The notes: generated by a model from the sequence alone, not told the origin. A DNA stretch of 59,189 nucleotides from CAZNFR01 sp964572225 (GCA_964572225.1 CAZNFR010000012.1:1-59189); one strand, 5' to 3'. Numbered from the stretch's first letter, positions 34,032-43,555 are shown. Translations and numbers: made by a program.

Positions 34032-34997
34032 TTATTTTTTATTGATCATGCTCATTGCTGAGAGCATGTTGCCGTAAATATTGTTAAGTTCGGACAAGCT
34101 CTGGCTGAGTTTGGCTATTTCCGACTGATATTTTTGGGTTTCTTCCACAGAACTCTGGAGATTTTTCACCATATCGTCCATTCCCTTGTACACTCCTTCA
34201 TTTCCTTTCAGGTGTTCCTGTGAGCTTTTGATCTGTGAAGAGTAGGATGAATTCAGTTCGGACAGATTTTTATTAAGGTTTTCCAACTGACCGGCGAATT
34301 CCTTGTGACCCGCAGAAATATTGCTGTAATCTGATTTCACGGTAGTGGTAAGCTCGTTATAGCTGTTTGCCAGTTCGGTGGATTGTTCCTCGAATTTTTT
34401 GGCGATTTTTTCACCGGAACCTGTAACGGCCTGTGCTGTTTTTTTATAGGATTCGGAGAGGGAGCCTACAGACTGTGTAAGATCGTTCCCGGAGTTCTCG
34501 TAATTTTGGGAGACCTTGTTTATGGCTGTTGCTGCCTCTTTCATGCTGTTCATATAATCTTTGGTAGCAAGGGAGGCTGCGGTTATATCGGCCAGGTTTG
34601 AGGAGGTCTGACTAAGGCTTGTTAGTCCCTGACTAAGACTGGAGATGGTTTCCGGACGTATGTTGGCGTCTTTGAAGAGTTCATCAAATTTTTGGAGACC
34701 GACACCCCGACTGGCGATGTTTTCCTCTCTGTATTCATCCATCTCATCGGGATCGGTCATACCCGCAAGTTCGGGATAAACCAGGGTCCAGTCAAGTTCT
34801 TCGTGCAGGGGTTCAAAGGCGGAGAAGAAGAAGATGATGGCCTCTGTGGTAAGTCCTGCCACGATCATCACACTTGCAAAGGGCCAGTGCATGATTTTGA
34901 ACATCGCACCAATAATTACCACGGATGCTCCAATACCATAGAGTTTGGCCATAAAGTTCTTCCAGCCGGAACTCTGAACAATTTCAGTAACGTTCAT
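34032..34997 (-). CDS. gldL: Gliding motility/T9SS motor protein GldL (PorL)
   Basis: The 321-residue inner-membrane protein has two helices at about 16-33 and 41-60, with IGAMFKIMHWPFAS between them. A conserved acidic residue, Glu52 in LTTEAIIFFF, lies in the second helix and corresponds to the proton-path Glu of GldL/PorL. The C-terminal 200 residues are a coiled coil rich in Ser, Gln and Asn. It is the stator ring of the T9SS rotary motor, located between gldK and gldM. Confidence 0.95.
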   Translation of the reverse strand: MNVTEIVQSSGWKNFMAKLYGIGASVVIIGAMFKIMHWPFASVMIVAGLTTEAIIFFFSAFEPLHEELDWTLVYPELAGMTDPDEMDEYREENIASRGVGLQKFDELFKDANIRPETISSLSQGLTSLSQTSSNLADITAASLATKDYMNSMKEAATAINKVSQNYENSGNDLTQSVGSLSESYKKTAQAVTGSGEKIAKKFEEQSTELANSYNELTTTVKSDYSNISAGHKEFAGQLENLNKNLSELNSSYSSQIKSSQEHLKGNEGVYKGMDDMVKNLQSSVEETQKYQSEIAKLSQSLSELNNIYGNMLSAMSMINKK

Positions 34998-35016
34998 AAT
35001 TTTTTAGATTTTTGAA

Positions 35017-36381
35017 TTATTTGGTTCCGAGGTACGAGCGGACACATCTGAATCCGATGTAAGACTTCGCAGTATCCTGATATTCATAGTCTTTTACGCT
35101 AACCTGCATGAAATAGGCCACATCTTTCCATGAACCGCCGCGAACCACTTTTCTTTTCATAACTGCGGGATCGTCGGGTTTTGCGTTGTATTTGAAATCC
35201 GGGTTCATGTTATGGGAGAACATGAAGGAGGATTCGTCGTAGGAGCTGGATGTCCATTCGGCTACGTTTCCGGCCATGTCATACAGTCCGTATTCATTAG
35301 GTGAGTAGGAGCCAACCCTGGAAGGAATAAGGGATCCGTCGTCGATATAATTTCCTCTGAGGGGTTTGAAGTTAGCCACAAAGCAACCGAGTTGGTTACG
35401 GGTATAGGGGCCTCCCCAGGGGTACTTGCTACCGTCGAGGTTACCTCTGGCAGCGAATTCCCATTCATTTTCACTGGGAAGTCGGTAGTCCTGCACAAAG
35501 GGTTCACCCCTTGATGCAAGGGCAGAATTCAGGAAATGGGTTCTCCAGATGGAAAAAGCATTTGCCTGTTTCCAGGTAACTCCTACCACAGGGTAGTTAT
35601 CGTAGGAAGGATGCCAGAAATACAGGTTTGCATAAGGTTCATTAAAAGAATAGGTAAAGTCGGAGATCCAGACCAGGGTATCGGGATAAACGGCCACATT
35701 GTCTCGGAATACGAAAGATTGTCTTCCTTCTATGGGAGAAACGGTACCATCGGGATTTACGACCGAGCCTTCGTACTGTTGGGTTGTTTGATTGAATCGG
35801 TTTGCCCTTTTGGCAGCCTGCTGAAGGTCGATCCGGTAATAATTATAGACCAGTTTTTCCACGGCCAGCTGTTTACGTCCGAAGAACTGGGCGTCGCCGG
35901 TATAATAAAGCCCAAGTCTTTCTACAACAGCCTGGACATCCCCGTTCTCGTCCTCATAATCAATTTCGGTTTCCCAGTTAAGCCTGGGTGATTCGCTGCC
36001 CATTTTATTAATATAAATGGGATTTTCCTCATCATCGGTAAGAATAAAATCTTCGATACCATCATCAGCCAATCCTTGTCTGAGAAGGGAATCCTTTACC
36101 CAAAACACAAACTGTCTGTATTCGTTGTTGGTGATTTCGGTCTCATCCATCCAGAAGGCATCGACGGTAACGGTTTTGGAGGAAGAGTTCTGGGTGAAGG
36201 CAATATCCTGGTCACTGGGTCCTGAAATAAAGGCACCGGCCGGGATAAAGACCATTCCAAAGGGATCCGGTTCGGTGTAGGCTTTCCTTCCTTCAACGCC
36301 AACCAGTTCACCTGAGTTGAATCCGGAAGAACAACTTCCTAAAATTACCATAATGGCAAGGAAGAACAATAACTTTTTCAT
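35017..36381 (-). CDS. gldK: Gliding motility/T9SS lipoprotein GldK (PorK)
   Basis: The 454-residue protein has a lipobox signal (VILGSC) and an FGE-type fold: GMVFIPAGAFISGPSDQD, VTWKQANAFSIWRT, RLPSENEWEFAARG, GNVAEWT and a final GFRCVRS. Unlike the FGE lipoprotein elsewhere in this window, its RGGSWKDVAYFMQV segment has no cysteine pair, so it is a structural pseudo-enzyme. GldK forms the ring with GldN under the outer membrane. It follows porP by 60 bases and begins the gldKLMN series. Confidence 0.95.
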   Translation of the reverse strand: MKKLLFFLAIMVILGSCSSGFNSGELVGVEGRKAYTEPDPFGMVFIPAGAFISGPSDQDIAFTQNSSSKTVTVDAFWMDETEITNNEYRQFVFWVKDSLLRQGLADDGIEDFILTDDEENPIYINKMGSESPRLNWETEIDYEDENGDVQAVVERLGLYYTGDAQFFGRKQLAVEKLVYNYYRIDLQQAAKRANRFNQTTQQYEGSVVNPDGTVSPIEGRQSFVFRDNVAVYPDTLVWISDFTYSFNEPYANLYFWHPSYDNYPVVGVTWKQANAFSIWRTHFLNSALASRGEPFVQDYRLPSENEWEFAARGNLDGSKYPWGGPYTRNQLGCFVANFKPLRGNYIDDGSLIPSRVGSYSPNEYGLYDMAGNVAEWTSSSYDESSFMFSHNMNPDFKYNAKPDDPAVMKRKVVRGGSWKDVAYFMQVSVKDYEYQDTAKSYIGFRCVRSYLGTK

Positions 36382-36441
36382 AGCTCTCTGGGTATTTGCG
36401 AAAACAATCTTTAAACGATTATTAATTTAATTAACTTTTTC

Positions 36442-37402
36442 TTACAAAAATCTAATGCTCTTATACTTTTGAGGCGTTCGGTCGAGGCTCAGGTCGAAGC
36501 AGTATCCTACTGTCAGTTCATGACTTCCGCTGCTGTACTTGCTAATCCTTGAGATTGTAAAATCGTAGGAGTAACCAACCCTGACTCCGTTAAACAGTTC
36601 GACTGCTAATAGTCCGACGATCGCGTCGCCGGCTCTATAAGAAACGCCACCCCAAAATCTTTTATTGTACCGGAGGGTGGTATTGACATAAATCTGGTTT
36701 GCTCTGCCATCCGAACTCAGTACAAATGAAGGCATTATTTCAAATAACGGGTTTGCGAGTTGTAAATTGTATCCCCCGGTTAAGTAATAGTGACGCACAA
36801 GGTAAGGGGCTGAATTTACATTCTCGTACCTTATACGGGCCTGATTCAAATGGGTTGTAGAAATTCCCAAAAAAAGATTTTCGCTGCGGTAAAAAATTCC
36901 CAGACCCAGGTCGAAAGCCACCCTGCTATCCTCACTCTGCGGGATGTTTGGGTCGCCCTGTACATTTCCCAGGTCGTCCGGAATAAACCATTCCGGCTTA
37001 AGAGATTGGTTAATAATCCCGGCATTAAAACCCACGGCCAGTTTACCGGCACCCAGATCGAATCGGTAGGCATAAGCGGCTCTGACTCCAAGGTCGGTAT
37101 TGAAGCCATAAACATCGTTCAGAATGGAAAGTCCCACCCCATGATCGGCTCCAAAAAAACTAAAGGCACCATCGGCGCTGAAATAGGAGGTTGAAGGGGC
37201 ACCTTCAAAGCCGACCCATTGTTCGCGGTGAGCGACATTGAGACATATACGGTCGCGGCTTCCTACCGAAGCAGGGTTGATCATGGTCATGACTGCNNNN
37301 NNNNNNGACTGCATTGGTCTGACTAAAATCAGGATCTTGCTGAGCCAGTAATTCTACTGAAATAAAAGTCAGGAAAACGAACCAGATATATCGTTTAATC
37401 AT
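36442..37402 (-). CDS. porP: PorP/SprF family T9SS protein, interrupted by assembly gap
   Basis: The protein starts at ATG 37402 with a signal peptide (SVELLAQ) and QDPDFSQTNAV, where ten Ns break the frame. It resumes as AVMTMINPASVGSRDRI and runs to HELTVGYCFDLSL. The six bases GACTGC occur on both sides of the N run. Removing the Ns and one copy (16 bases) gives an intact 945-base frame reading FSQTNAVMTMINPASVG, with the same eight-residue spacing from FSQ/FTQ to NPA as the other PorP-like protein here. Its position before gldKLMN matches porPKLMN of Porphyromonas. It is a real gene, not a pseudogene. Confidence 0.9.
37297..37306. other. Assembly gap of ten Ns flanked by identical six bases
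   Basis: Ten Ns separate GACTGC at 37291-37296 from GACTGC at 37307-37312. The repeat suggests two contigs overlapping by at least these six bases, with the N run an arbitrary spacer. Confidence 0.9.
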
Positions 37403-37485
37403 TCCTTTGTTAACTGATTAATGGGCAAACCAGAGCTTATGCAAAAAAATTAAAATAACTAAAATTCTTACTATGTAACAAATAT

Positions 37486-37507
37486 TATCAACAGTTTATT
37501 GTTGATA
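37486..37507. promoter_or_regulatory. Perfect 8-base inverted repeat upstream of porP
   Basis: TATCAACA and TGTTGATA form a perfect inverted repeat with a 6-base loop, 84 bases upstream of the porP ATG. There is no T-run on either strand, so it looks more like an operator for the porP-gld operon than a terminator for the arginase-like gene ahead of it. Confidence 0.4.
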
Positions 37508-37523
37508 GCCGCGATTTCTTTTC

Positions 37524-37544
37524 CGGTTCTCCGAACCGTTTTTT
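37524..37544 (+). terminator. Terminator-like hairpin on the plus strand with no upstream plus gene
   Basis: CGGTTC (37524-37529), loop TCC, GAACCG (37533-37538) and a run of six T form a compact intrinsic terminator on the plus strand. Both neighbouring genes are on the minus strand, where the A-run precedes the stem and cannot work as a terminator. Confidence 0.4.
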
Positions 37545-37590
37545 CCGCTTTCCTCGCAGCCGGATTGGAAATACTCATTAAACATAATGT

Positions 37591-38745
37591 TTAACCGAAA
37601 TGTTTCATTATTTTCCACCAACGGTCAGGAATTTCATTAACGCAAGCCTTCTGGTAGTCTTCATAGGAACATGAGATCACCGGATTGGTTTCCGGGGCTT
37701 CTTTTAACGGCAGTTCCATCCACCAGCGTTCGGTGGAATTGCTTTTATAGAAGACCAGGTTCTGTTTCCCTGCGCCGGAACTCACAATAAACTTCTTGAA
37801 GCCCTCTCCTTTGGGATCTTCGGGCCGGCGGATACTATATCCTTCGATGAAGTACCAGACCGACTGTGCAATCAGGGCAGCGGTTTGCCGGTTCTCGTCC
37901 TTCAGCGGACAATATTCGGAATAGATAATGGATTCGAGAACGGGTGAGCTTCCGGCATAGCGGGTAAGTCTGCAGAATTCATGCCCGAAAAAGCCATTCG
38001 GACCGGCTAGCCTTACCCCGGGGGCATCGCTGCTTCGAAGGGCCGACATATCCACACTGAGCATGCGGGCATCCCTCACAATGTGTTCAGCAATACTCAG
38101 GTCGTCCCTTACTTTTGCCAGACGTATATAATTATGTCCCTTATCCTCAAATTTGTCGAGTTGTTCTTCCGGATTGTAATAGACCTGGTTTCCCAGAACT
38201 GTGATATGCAGGGTCTCGAGGCTTTTATCCTTCAGAACAAATCTGAGGTAGTTGAGCGGATCGGGTTCCCCGGAGGTTCCGATCATATCGATCCGGGAAT
38301 CCAGGATACAGATCTGCTCCAGTTCTTTTGATTTCTCCAGCGTCTTCAAAGCCCCCAGCAGAAGATCCTGTCCGGTAGACAGGACGATGGCCACGGTTTT
38401 GTTTTCACGGAGTTCCAGCAATATATCCCGGAGTGCAAAAAGGGTGTCGCTTTTTTTGTCGCTGAGTTTCAGGTTCCCGAAATCGGCAATTTTCAGTTTC
38501 CGGTTCACGGGAGCCAGTCCGTAAAGTTGTTTCCTGATCTCATCGGGTGAACCCGACATTCCTTTAGTGTGAGAGTAACGGTCGTCAGGGATGCCGAAGA
38601 TGGCAATATCGAAGGGAGAGGGATATTTTACCGGGCGACCGGGTGTGTGGATCTTAACCGATTTACTAAAACTTTCTCCCGGTTCCAGGAGGGTAAGTTC
38701 GGGTTTATCCAAACTTACCGGTTCAAAATAATCATTGAGGTTCAT
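37591..38745 (-). CDS. Arginase/formimidoylglutamase-fold protein with lost metal motifs
   Basis: The 384-residue protein follows the ureohydrolase order: DIAIFGIPDD..., then in place of GGDHS the segment VLSTGQDLLLGAL, in place of DAHxD the segment ILDSRIDMIG, and in place of SxDxDxxDP the segment LSVDMSALRSSDAPG. The histidines that hold the two manganese ions are gone, so arginase or formimidoylglutamase activity is unlikely even though databases often label such genes so. It begins within the topA stop (one-base overlap) and lies before the T9SS operon, so an accessory role there is possible but unproven. Confidence 0.8.
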   Translation of the reverse strand: MNLNDYFEPVSLDKPELTLLEPGESFSKSVKIHTPGRPVKYPSPFDIAIFGIPDDRYSHTKGMSGSPDEIRKQLYGLAPVNRKLKIADFGNLKLSDKKSDTLFALRDILLELRENKTVAIVLSTGQDLLLGALKTLEKSKELEQICILDSRIDMIGTSGEPDPLNYLRFVLKDKSLETLHITVLGNQVYYNPEEQLDKFEDKGHNYIRLAKVRDDLSIAEHIVRDARMLSVDMSALRSSDAPGVRLAGPNGFFGHEFCRLTRYAGSSPVLESIIYSEYCPLKDENRQTAALIAQSVWYFIEGYSIRRPEDPKGEGFKKFIVSSGAGKQNLVFYKSNSTERWWMELPLKEAPETNPVISCSYEDYQKACVNEIPDRWWKIMKHFG

Positions 38746-41084
38746 TATTTTTTATTCCCCTTTTTTTCAATGATCTTTTTACAATCCTCAAGGCTCAGTT
38801 TAGAAGGATCAGTATTCTTTGGAATTTTATAATTCTTGCCTTCATAGGCGATATAAGGTCCATACCTCCCGTTAAGGATCTCCAGTCCGGGCATTTCCTC
38901 AAACTTCTTGATGTGTTTATTCTTATCCTGTTGGCGTTTTTCCTCAATAAGTTCGATAGCCCTTTCGAGGGTGATCTTCATCGGATCGTCCACTCCTTTT
39001 TTCAGGGAATAGAATTTGGATTTATGTCTGACGTAGGGACCGAACCTGCCCACTCCTATTACCACCTCACTGTCTTCATACCTTCCGATTTCTCTGGGCA
39101 GCTTAAACAGATCCAGTGCTTCCTCCAGGGTGATGGTCTCAATGCTTTGTCCTTTAAGCAGGCTTGCGAATTTGGGTTTTTCCTCGTCGGTGGCTTCCCC
39201 GATCTGAGCGATGGGGCCATACCTTCCGATCTTTACCATTACCACCTTCCCGCTTTTGGGGTCTTCACCCAGAATCTTTTCCCCTTTCGATTTCTCGCTT
39301 TCTTCGGCGGTTTTATCGACCGTGGCATGGAAAGGTTTATAAAAGTGGTCAATCATTTTCACCCACTCCATTTCACCGCCGGCAATACGGTCAAATTTCT
39401 CCTCCACGGAGGCGGTGAAGTTATAATTCATGATCTCCCGGAAGTACTGATCCAGGAAGTCAGTGACGATCATTCCGATATCGGTGGGGAAGAGCTTGGC
39501 TTTTTCGTACCCATAATTCTCGGTCAGGGTTTTTTGCTCAACCTTGTTATTTTCCAGGATCATATGGGTTACCTTACGCTGATTTCCTTCCCGGTCTTCC
39601 TTCACCACATACTCCCTTTGCTGAATGGTGGAAATGGTGGGAGCATAGGTTGAAGGTCTTCCGATACCCAGTTCTTCGAGCTTTTTCACCAGACTGGCTT
39701 CGGTATATCTCGGGGGATGGGAAGTAAACCTCTGATCGGCTTTTATGCTTTCCAGGTCCAGTTTGTCGCCTTTTCCCATGGGGGGTAGCAGTCCGCTTTC
39801 GGCAGCAACGGCCGATTTGCCTCCGTTCCTGGTTTCATCGCTACCTTCCTCGTCGGTACTTTCCAGGTATACCTTGAGGAAGCCGTCGAATTGGATCACC
39901 TCACCCTGAGCGATAAATAGATTTTCTTTCCGGTCATTTTCAATTTTAACCGTGGTTTTTTCCAGTTGGGCATCGCTCATCTGGGAGGCCAGCGTCCTTT
40001 TCCAGATCAGGTCGTACAAGCGCTGTTCCTGATTGGAGCCCGTAACGCTACGGTTGTTCATATAAGTGGGGCGGATCGCCTCATGAGCTTCCTGGGCCCC
40101 CTTGGATTTTGTCTGATACTTCCGGACCTTAAGATATTCATCCCCAAAATCGGTTTTTATCACCTCGGAAGCCCCGGAGATGGCAGTGCCTGAAAGGTTA
40201 ACCGAGTCGGTTCTCATGTAGGTGATCTTTCCGGCTTCGTAGAGTTTCTGTGCCACAGCCATGGTCTGGCCCACAGAAAAGCCCAGTTTTCTGGAGGCTT
40301 CCTGCTGGAGTGTGGAGGTGGTGAAAGGGGGAGCTGGCGATTTTTTGGAGGGTTTCTTTTGGATATCCTTTACCGAGAAGGAGGCTCCGATCAGGGCGTT
40401 CAGAAATTCGAGGGTAGATTTTTCATCGGGGAGTCTGCTGTCGAGCTCTGCTTTAAGATCGGCCAATTTCGAATCCGATTTACCGGTATGAAAGAAAGCC
40501 TGAAGGCGGAATGAAGAATCGGCCCTGAAATCCTTGATTTCTCTTTCCCTTTCCACAATGAGTTTTACGGCAACCGACTGAACGCGGCCGGCAGAGAGGG
40601 AAGGCTTGATCTTCCTCCAGAGAATAGGAGAGATCTCGAAACCTACCAGTCGATCGAGGATCCTTCTTGCCTGCTGGGCATTGACCAGATCGAAATTGAT
40701 AAAGCGTGGATTCTCGATGGCTTTCAGGATGGCTTCTTTGGTAATCTCGGAGAAAACGATACGCCGGGTATTTTCGGGTTTGAGTTTCAGCACCTTGTAA
40801 AGGTGCCAGGCAATGGCCTCACCTTCACGGTCTTCATCGGAAGCAAGCCAGACGGTTTTTGCCTGTTTGGCCAGCTTTTTCAGTTCATCAACCACTTTTT
40901 TCTTGTCACCCGGTACAATATATTCGGGTTTATAGTTGTTTTCCAGATCAATACCGAGATTTTTCTTTGCAAGATCGCGTATATGACCGAAACTGGATTT
41001 AACAAGAAATTCTTTTCCGAGAAAGCGCTCAATGGTTTTCGCTTTCGCCGGAGACTCAACAATTACAAGGTTCTCTTCCTTCAT
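38745..41084 (-). CDS. topA: DNA topoisomerase I
   Basis: The 779-residue type IA topoisomerase relaxes negative supercoils. It has an N-terminal Toprim domain (LVIVESPAKAKTIERFLG, DEDREGEAIAWH), the active-site Tyr in ITYMRTDSVNLS (about residue 295), and C-terminal Lys/Gly-rich repeats with GRYGPIAQIG, GRFGPYVRHK and GRYGPYIAYEG in place of zinc fingers, as in many Bacteroidota. The stop overlaps the start of the arginase-like gene by one base. It is transcribed divergently from the PBP1A gene. Confidence 0.97.
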   Translation of the reverse strand: MKEENLVIVESPAKAKTIERFLGKEFLVKSSFGHIRDLAKKNLGIDLENNYKPEYIVPGDKKKVVDELKKLAKQAKTVWLASDEDREGEAIAWHLYKVLKLKPENTRRIVFSEITKEAILKAIENPRFINFDLVNAQQARRILDRLVGFEISPILWRKIKPSLSAGRVQSVAVKLIVEREREIKDFRADSSFRLQAFFHTGKSDSKLADLKAELDSRLPDEKSTLEFLNALIGASFSVKDIQKKPSKKSPAPPFTTSTLQQEASRKLGFSVGQTMAVAQKLYEAGKITYMRTDSVNLSGTAISGASEVIKTDFGDEYLKVRKYQTKSKGAQEAHEAIRPTYMNNRSVTGSNQEQRLYDLIWKRTLASQMSDAQLEKTTVKIENDRKENLFIAQGEVIQFDGFLKVYLESTDEEGSDETRNGGKSAVAAESGLLPPMGKGDKLDLESIKADQRFTSHPPRYTEASLVKKLEELGIGRPSTYAPTISTIQQREYVVKEDREGNQRKVTHMILENNKVEQKTLTENYGYEKAKLFPTDIGMIVTDFLDQYFREIMNYNFTASVEEKFDRIAGGEMEWVKMIDHFYKPFHATVDKTAEESEKSKGEKILGEDPKSGKVVMVKIGRYGPIAQIGEATDEEKPKFASLLKGQSIETITLEEALDLFKLPREIGRYEDSEVVIGVGRFGPYVRHKSKFYSLKKGVDDPMKITLERAIELIEEKRQQDKNKHIKKFEEMPGLEILNGRYGPYIAYEGKNYKIPKNTDPSKLSLEDCKKIIEKKGNKK

Positions 41085-41170
41085 AAATTCAACGCTGCTT
41101 GGTACCTGCTAAATTTTGCAAAGTAAATTAAAACAAGTACATGGTTCAAATTTTGCTGGAAAATAATTCT

Positions 41171-41178
41171 TATTTTTG
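41171..41178 (+). promoter_or_regulatory. Bacteroidota -7 box for PBP1A gene
   Basis: TATTTTTG matches TAnnTTTG and lies 19 bases before the PBP1A ATG. A TTTTG at 41151-41155 is a possible -33 element, although its 15-base spacing is shorter than usual. Confidence 0.5.
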
Positions 41179-41197
41179 TCTAAAACCAATCTAAAAC

Positions 41198-43555
41198 ATG
41201 GCCCTGGAGGAAAAACGAAAAAAACGCATAATCCGGATTTTCTGGTCAATCATAATCACCCCTGTTGTCCTGATAATCCTATTGTTCATCCTTGTATCCA
41301 AAGGAGTTTTTGGTGAGCTGCCTTCCTTTGACCGTCTGGAGAATCCCGAGAACAACCTGGCATCGGAGATCATAACCGCCGATGGTGAATTGCTCGGTAA
41401 ATACTTCATTGAGAACCGGTCCTTTGTCGATTTCGGGGACCTTTCCCCTTATCTGGTGGAAGCTCTGATTGCCACCGAGGATATTCGTTTTGAGAGACAT
41501 TCCGGAATTGATGCAAGGGGACTTGCCAGGGTTCTGGTGCGTACGATTATTGGCGGACAAAATGCCGGGGGGGGTAGTACCCTTTCCCAGCAATTGGCCA
41601 AAAACCTTTTCAATACCCGCGATTATCAGTCGAGCTCCGGTATTCGCAGGCAGGCAGAGCTGGTAGCCTTCAAATTCAAGGAATGGGTTACGGCTGCCCG
41701 ACTGGAAAGGTTTTACACCAAGCGGGAGATCCTGGTCATGTATCTTAATTCGGTCCCCTTCGGGCATGAAACTTTCGGAATTAAATCGGCCAGCCGGGTG
41801 TTTTTTGACACCACACCCGATTCCCTGAAGCTCGAGCAGGCTGCGGTATTGGTGGGACTCCTCCAGGCACCCACCAGGTACAGTCCGCTGAGAAATCCCG
41901 AAAATGCAGAAACGCGGCGGAACATTGTACTCGGACAAATGGAGAAATACGGTTTTATTGAGGAGGAAGTGAGGGATTCAGTCAGGGAACTGCCTCTGGA
42001 AACCAACTTCACCTCCCAGAGTCATGTTTCCGGACTCGGAACCCATTTCCGCACCTTTTTAAGTCTGAAGCTGAAAGCCGACAAACCCGAAAAAGAAAAT
42101 TATTTCTCCTATACCAGTTACCAGGAAGATTCTTTGAAATGGGAACAGGACCCACTTTACGGCTGGGCAAACAAAAATTTTAAGCCCGACGGATCTCCTT
42201 ATAATATATGGACCGACGGACTAAGGATCTATACCACCATTGATCATCGTATGCAGGAATACGCTGAAGAGGCGGTGGCAAAGCATCTTGGAGAACAGTT
42301 GCAGAATGAATTTTTTGATGAAAAGAACGGAAGGAAGTATGCACCTTTCTCCCGTGACCTAACCAACCAGGAAATCTCACAGATCATGATGCAGGCTATG
42401 CGAAGGACTGATCGTTACCGCAGACTGCGTTCCCAAAGGGTGGAGATGGATTCCATACTGAAGGTTTTCAACACTCAGGTTGAAATGAACGTTTTTTCCT
42501 GGAAAGGGAACCGGGATACCATAATGACCCCGATGGACTCTCTTCGGTATTATAAATTTTTCCTGAGGGCAGGGATGATGGCCATGGAACCGGGCAGCGG
42601 TCATGTAAAGGCTTATGTGGGCGGACATAACAGCCGGTATTTTCAGTACGATCATGTGACTCAGGGGAAAAGGCAGGTGGGATCCACCATTAAACCCTTC
42701 CTTTATACCCTTGCCATGCAGGAGGGCTATTCTCCCTGTGATCTGGTTCCGAATGTACCCGTTACTTTTGTGGACAATGATACAACCTATACCCCCAGGA
42801 ACTCCGGAAAATTTGAGATGGAAGGTAAAATGGTCACCTTGGAATGGGGACTGGCAAATTCCGTGAACTACATCTCTGCCTGGCTGGTAAAAAGATTCAA
42901 TCCGCAGGCGGTGGTCGATATGATCCGGAAAATGGGAGTAAAAAGCAAAATCGATGCGGTCCCCTCCGTGATTTTCGGAACCTCCGATATCAGTCTGGAA
43001 GAAATGACCGGGGCTTTCAATACTTTCAGCAACAAAGGGGTATATGTTGAACCGGTTTATGTAACCCGGATAGAAGACCGGCATGGGAACGTGATTTCGG
43101 AATTTGTGCCTCAGAAGATCGAAGCGATCTCGGAACAGACTGCCTACCTTATGGTACAATTGCTGAAGAATGTTGTGAACAGGGGTACGGCTGGCCGGCT
43201 GCGCTGGTTTTTTCAGTTTGAGGCCGAAATGGGAGGTAAGACAGGAACCACCCAGAACCATTCGGACGGCTGGTATATGGGGATCACTCCCAATCTCACC
43301 GCAGGGGTCTGGGTTGGAGCGGAGGATCGTTCCGTTCATTTTGATAACCTTGATAAAGGATCCGGATCGCATATGGCCCTCCCGATCTATGGTTATTTTA
43401 TGCAGAAGGTCTATGCGGATTCTACCCTTACCATCACTCAGGAAGATATTTTTGAGGAACCCCCCGGTTTTAATATGAAGCTCGACTGTCCGGATGTTGA
43501 GAAGGAAGCCGGGGTGCAGACACGCGGACTTTACACGGAGCCCGACGAGTTTTAG
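41198..43555 (+). CDS. Bifunctional penicillin-binding protein 1A-type
   Basis: The 785-residue inner-membrane protein builds peptidoglycan. One membrane helix (about 10-30) is followed by a GT51 glycosyltransferase domain (ATEDIRFERHSGID with catalytic Glu, GGGSTLSQQLAKNLF) and a transpeptidase domain with SxxK (GSTIKPF), SxN (SVNYIS) and KTG (GGKTGTTQNHSDGWYMG). It is complete. Its stop codon overlaps that of the convergent ABC gene by two bases within TTTAG, with no terminator between them. Confidence 0.96.
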   Translation: MALEEKRKKRIIRIFWSIIITPVVLIILLFILVSKGVFGELPSFDRLENPENNLASEIITADGELLGKYFIENRSFVDFGDLSPYLVEALIATEDIRFERHSGIDARGLARVLVRTIIGGQNAGGGSTLSQQLAKNLFNTRDYQSSSGIRRQAELVAFKFKEWVTAARLERFYTKREILVMYLNSVPFGHETFGIKSASRVFFDTTPDSLKLEQAAVLVGLLQAPTRYSPLRNPENAETRRNIVLGQMEKYGFIEEEVRDSVRELPLETNFTSQSHVSGLGTHFRTFLSLKLKADKPEKENYFSYTSYQEDSLKWEQDPLYGWANKNFKPDGSPYNIWTDGLRIYTTIDHRMQEYAEEAVAKHLGEQLQNEFFDEKNGRKYAPFSRDLTNQEISQIMMQAMRRTDRYRRLRSQRVEMDSILKVFNTQVEMNVFSWKGNRDTIMTPMDSLRYYKFFLRAGMMAMEPGSGHVKAYVGGHNSRYFQYDHVTQGKRQVGSTIKPFLYTLAMQEGYSPCDLVPNVPVTFVDNDTTYTPRNSGKFEMEGKMVTLEWGLANSVNYISAWLVKRFNPQAVVDMIRKMGVKSKIDAVPSVIFGTSDISLEEMTGAFNTFSNKGVYVEPVYVTRIEDRHGNVISEFVPQKIEAISEQTAYLMVQLLKNVVNRGTAGRLRWFFQFEAEMGGKTGTTQNHSDGWYMGITPNLTAGVWVGAEDRSVHFDNLDKGSGSHMALPIYGYFMQKVYADSTLTITQEDIFEEPPGFNMKLDCPDVEKEAGVQTRGLYTEPDEF

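Noticed and set aside
35017..36381. GldK as an active formylglycine-generating enzyme
   Set aside because: The active-site cysteines are absent (RGGSWKDVAYFMQV), and the gene context is the T9SS core.
37205..37402. A separate 65-residue protein and a truncated 290-residue PorP as two genes
   Set aside because: Both are products of the ten-N gap shifting the frame; the joined sequence is one normal PorP-type gene.
37591..38745. Formimidoylglutamase (hutG) as a functional call
   Set aside because: The metal-binding histidines are not present and no other histidine-degradation gene is nearby.
42377..43372. Long minus-strand open frame (331 codons) opposite the PBP1A gene
   Set aside because: The plus strand here encodes intact transpeptidase motifs (SxxK, SxN, KTG). 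The antisense product is His/Pro-rich and resembles nothing known.
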